Positions 62,313-64,000 of a stretch of DNA of 64,000 nucleotides are shown here, piece by piece. Made by a program: the position numbers and the translations under genes. The stretch is from Saxidomus purpurata. Taxonomy: Eukaryota; Mollusca; Bivalvia; Venerida; Veneridae. Position 1 is the first letter of the stretch. Every line of letters begins with the position of its first letter. The stretch lies in assembly GCA_022818135.1 (NCBI GenBank), contig JAFMSR010000017.1:5439403-5503402 (forward strand). Direction: 5' to 3'. The notes beneath the pieces were generated by a model that searched no databases, was not told the DNA's origin, and saw only the letters and a list, made by a program, of their open reading frames with translations.

Positions 62313-62690
62313 TTTTGACCATTTATGTCAATTGGGAAGATGCTGAATTTCGGAGTCAAATCGGCGCCAAAAAATCACTGCCGGGGGGATCCACTTGGTT
62401 TTTCATAGGCTTGTATAGGAAAAACTTTAAAAATCTTCTCTGAAACCACAAGGCCTTCAGCTTAGATATTTAGCATGTGGCAATGGCTAATGGACCTCTA
62501 CCAAGATTGTTCAAATTATGACCCCCGGATCAAAATTGACCACGTGCGGGTGGTCACTTAGTTTTGCATAGGCATATATAAAGGAAAAACTTTAAAAATC
62601 TTCTCGGAAACTTCAAGGCTTAGAGCTTCGATATTTTGCATGTAGCATTGTCTAGTGGACCTCTAGTGGAGATGTTCTGGACTATGTTGG
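62313..62690 (-). repeat. extra units of the same repeat beyond its end module
   Basis: Two further units with AAAAACTTTAAAAATCTTCT and GACCTCTACCAAGATTGTTC follow the closing module of the neighbouring copy, without their own hairpin end. Either a second truncated copy inserted next to the first, or the first was inserted into an older array. Confidence 0.6.
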
Positions 62691-63177
62691 AATTTACTTT
62701 AGTACTTCTGTGTGAGTAAAGTTAGAAATTAAGTCTTAGTTGAATAACAAAGTTACTCTTGTCCGTCCTAATTCATTTATACACATAGCACATAGTTCCA
62801 CATAGCAGGGGTCAGTATTGGATGGTGAAATACATCTAGACATTTTAGATGATTGTGCAAAACATATATTTCACAAATGCATATTGCATTATGAAAGTAG
62901 TTCAATCTGTCTTGCATGAGGTGATGGAATGTGCAGCATATCTCATGTTCCAGAAAGGACTTGGGAGTATGATGGGTCCAGAGACAACAGCAAAAAATGA
63001 CATCCTGTCGCTGGACTTGTGTATAATTCAGGAGCAGATAGGACAAGTTCATACATTTCATTAAATAGATAACTAGCTTTATATTTTTTTATGTATTTAA
63101 TTTTTTTTTTAAAAGCAAACCAAAACAAACAGAAAAATATCAAAAGTGTCAAATACCAGCATAGTCTTGAACATTTT
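62691..63177. other. non-coding or unrecognised
   Basis: Several overlapping ORFs on both strands across 62,780-63,150, none with motif or splice support. Confidence 0.3.
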
Positions 63178-63430
63178 TATGCCCCCGAAGGATGGCATAT
63201 TAAAATCACACAGTCTGTCAATCCATCCGTATGTGCTTCCGCCCTTACATTTTTTCGGTTCCGGGCTGTAACTTTGTCATGCATTAAAAGCTTTTGGAAT
63301 AACTTGGCTCAAATGTTCAGCACATCAAGACGATGTGTCGCATGCAATACCCATGTCCTTACCTCAAAGGTCAAAGTCAGACTTAAGAGTTTGAAGGTAA
63401 AGGCCTTCCAGAATAAAAAAGGAAATTCCA
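63178..63430 (-). repeat. truncated pearl-like repeat, related to 3504-4583
   Basis: ATGCCCCCGAAGGATGGCAT then ATTAAAATCACACAGTCTGT corresponds to the reverse complement of the 3' end of the 3.5-kb element, followed by part of one core unit (ACTTTGTCATGCATTAAAAG, AGACGATGTGTCGCATGCAA). Confidence 0.6.
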
Positions 63431-63489
63431 TTTGTCCTTTTTCCGGGGGAACATTGAAAATCAAAGGCAACAGTACTTGGTCTTAAAAG

Positions 63490-63905
63490 AGAAAGAGTAA
63501 CATTCCCCTTTCTTTAGCACATAGAGTAACATTCCTCTATCTTCCTTGCCTGATACAGTTTTCTAACATAGAGTAACATTCCTCTATCTTTCTCAACTGA
63601 TACATTTTTCTAACATAGAGTAACATTCCTCTATCTTTCTCAACTGATACATTTTTCTAACATAGAGTAACATTCCTCTATCTTTCTCAACTGATACATT
63701 TTTCTAACATAGAGTAACATTCCTCTATCTTTCTTGTCTGATATATTTTGTATAACATAGAGGAACATTCCTCTATCTTTCTTGTCTGATACGTTTTTCT
63801 AACAAAGAGGAACATTCCTCTATCTTTTTTGCATGATATATTCTTCTAACATAGAGGAACATTCCTCTATCTTTTTTGTCGTATATATTTGTCTAACATA
63901 GAGGA
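63490..63905 (+). repeat. 47-bp tandem repeat, about nine copies
   Basis: The unit contains ACATAGAGTAACATTCCTCT then ATCTTTCTCAACTGATACAT. The central three copies are nearly identical; the right-hand copies carry GAGGAACATT in place of GAGTAACATT. CTATCTTT stays constant. Confidence 0.85.
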
Positions 63906-64000
63906 ACTCATGAATGCTGAACTAAAAGTGTTTACCGCTTTCAATATAGCACATTGACATTAGAAATAAGTTCTGTATTAACTTTTAAGTGGTTAATAAT

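Noticed and set aside
62777..63064. A small gene on either strand
   Set aside because: Overlapping frames on both strands, none with a recognisable domain or exon signals.
63490..63905. CRISPR-like array
   Set aside because: The 47-bp units are contiguous with no unique spacers and the genome is eukaryotic.

Overview
The window looks like a bivalve mollusc nuclear genome. It is AT-rich and has spliced genes with GT-AG introns. It carries many short tandem-unit repeats that end in small hairpins, of the kind described in bivalves (pearl/HINE-like), plus several degraded transposons and one 500-base assembly gap. No bacterial, viral or organellar gene organisation is visible.

Layout. 0-1.4 kb: weak candidate exons of an unidentified minus-strand gene. 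1.37-6.46 kb: an inverted-repeat element that hosts two nested bivalve repeats. 7.07-7.86 kb: a MITE with palindromic ends and a 9-bp target duplication. 8.6-10.1 kb: older repeats. 11.9-15.0 kb: a decayed, intron-containing CACTA/EnSpm-type transposase gene on the minus strand, with an N-terminal C2H2 finger exon. 15.1-16.3 kb: repeats. 18.34-24.40 kb: the best host-like gene, eight plus-strand exons that join in frame to 395 codons plus a stop; exon 6 has been tandemly duplicated and one copy has gained a 69-bp unit. 24.96-27.69 kb: a broken Helitron (Rep and PIF1 helicase) on the minus strand. 27.69-35.54 kb: a LINE with reverse transcriptase and RNase H on the plus strand, split by a 5,341-bp transposon.

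That 5,341-bp transposon (30,050-35,390) is the most notable item. Its ends begin CACAGTG, the heptamer of vertebrate V(D)J recombination signals. It has made an exact 5-bp duplication (GAGAC), the length used by Transib and RAG-type transposons, and long inverted repeats (about 440 bp nearly identical, with diverged homology to about 750-800 bp). Taking out the insert and one GAGAC restores the LINE reading frame to its natural stop. No RAG1-like or Transib transposase could be recognised inside it.

35.5-44.5 kb holds further inverted-repeat elements, including one whose termini read GGGGAGACCGGGGCTAGT. 44.5-50.2 kb has nothing I can name. 51.56-55.87 kb is an inverted-repeat element containing a broken minus-strand gene that looks like an XPG/FEN-type nuclease with a cysteine-rich tail. 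56.65-57.95 kb is a 44-bp minisatellite whose three plus frames are all open. 59.0 kb has a tRNA-Asp-derived sequence. 59.2-60.4 kb holds a 177-bp, phase-symmetric Ala/Thr/Pro/Glu-rich minus-strand exon, part of a second copy of it, and the assembly gap between them. The rest to the right edge is tandem repeat.

The genes do not form a pathway. The window is mainly a record of nested transposition around one host-like gene and fragments of perhaps two others.
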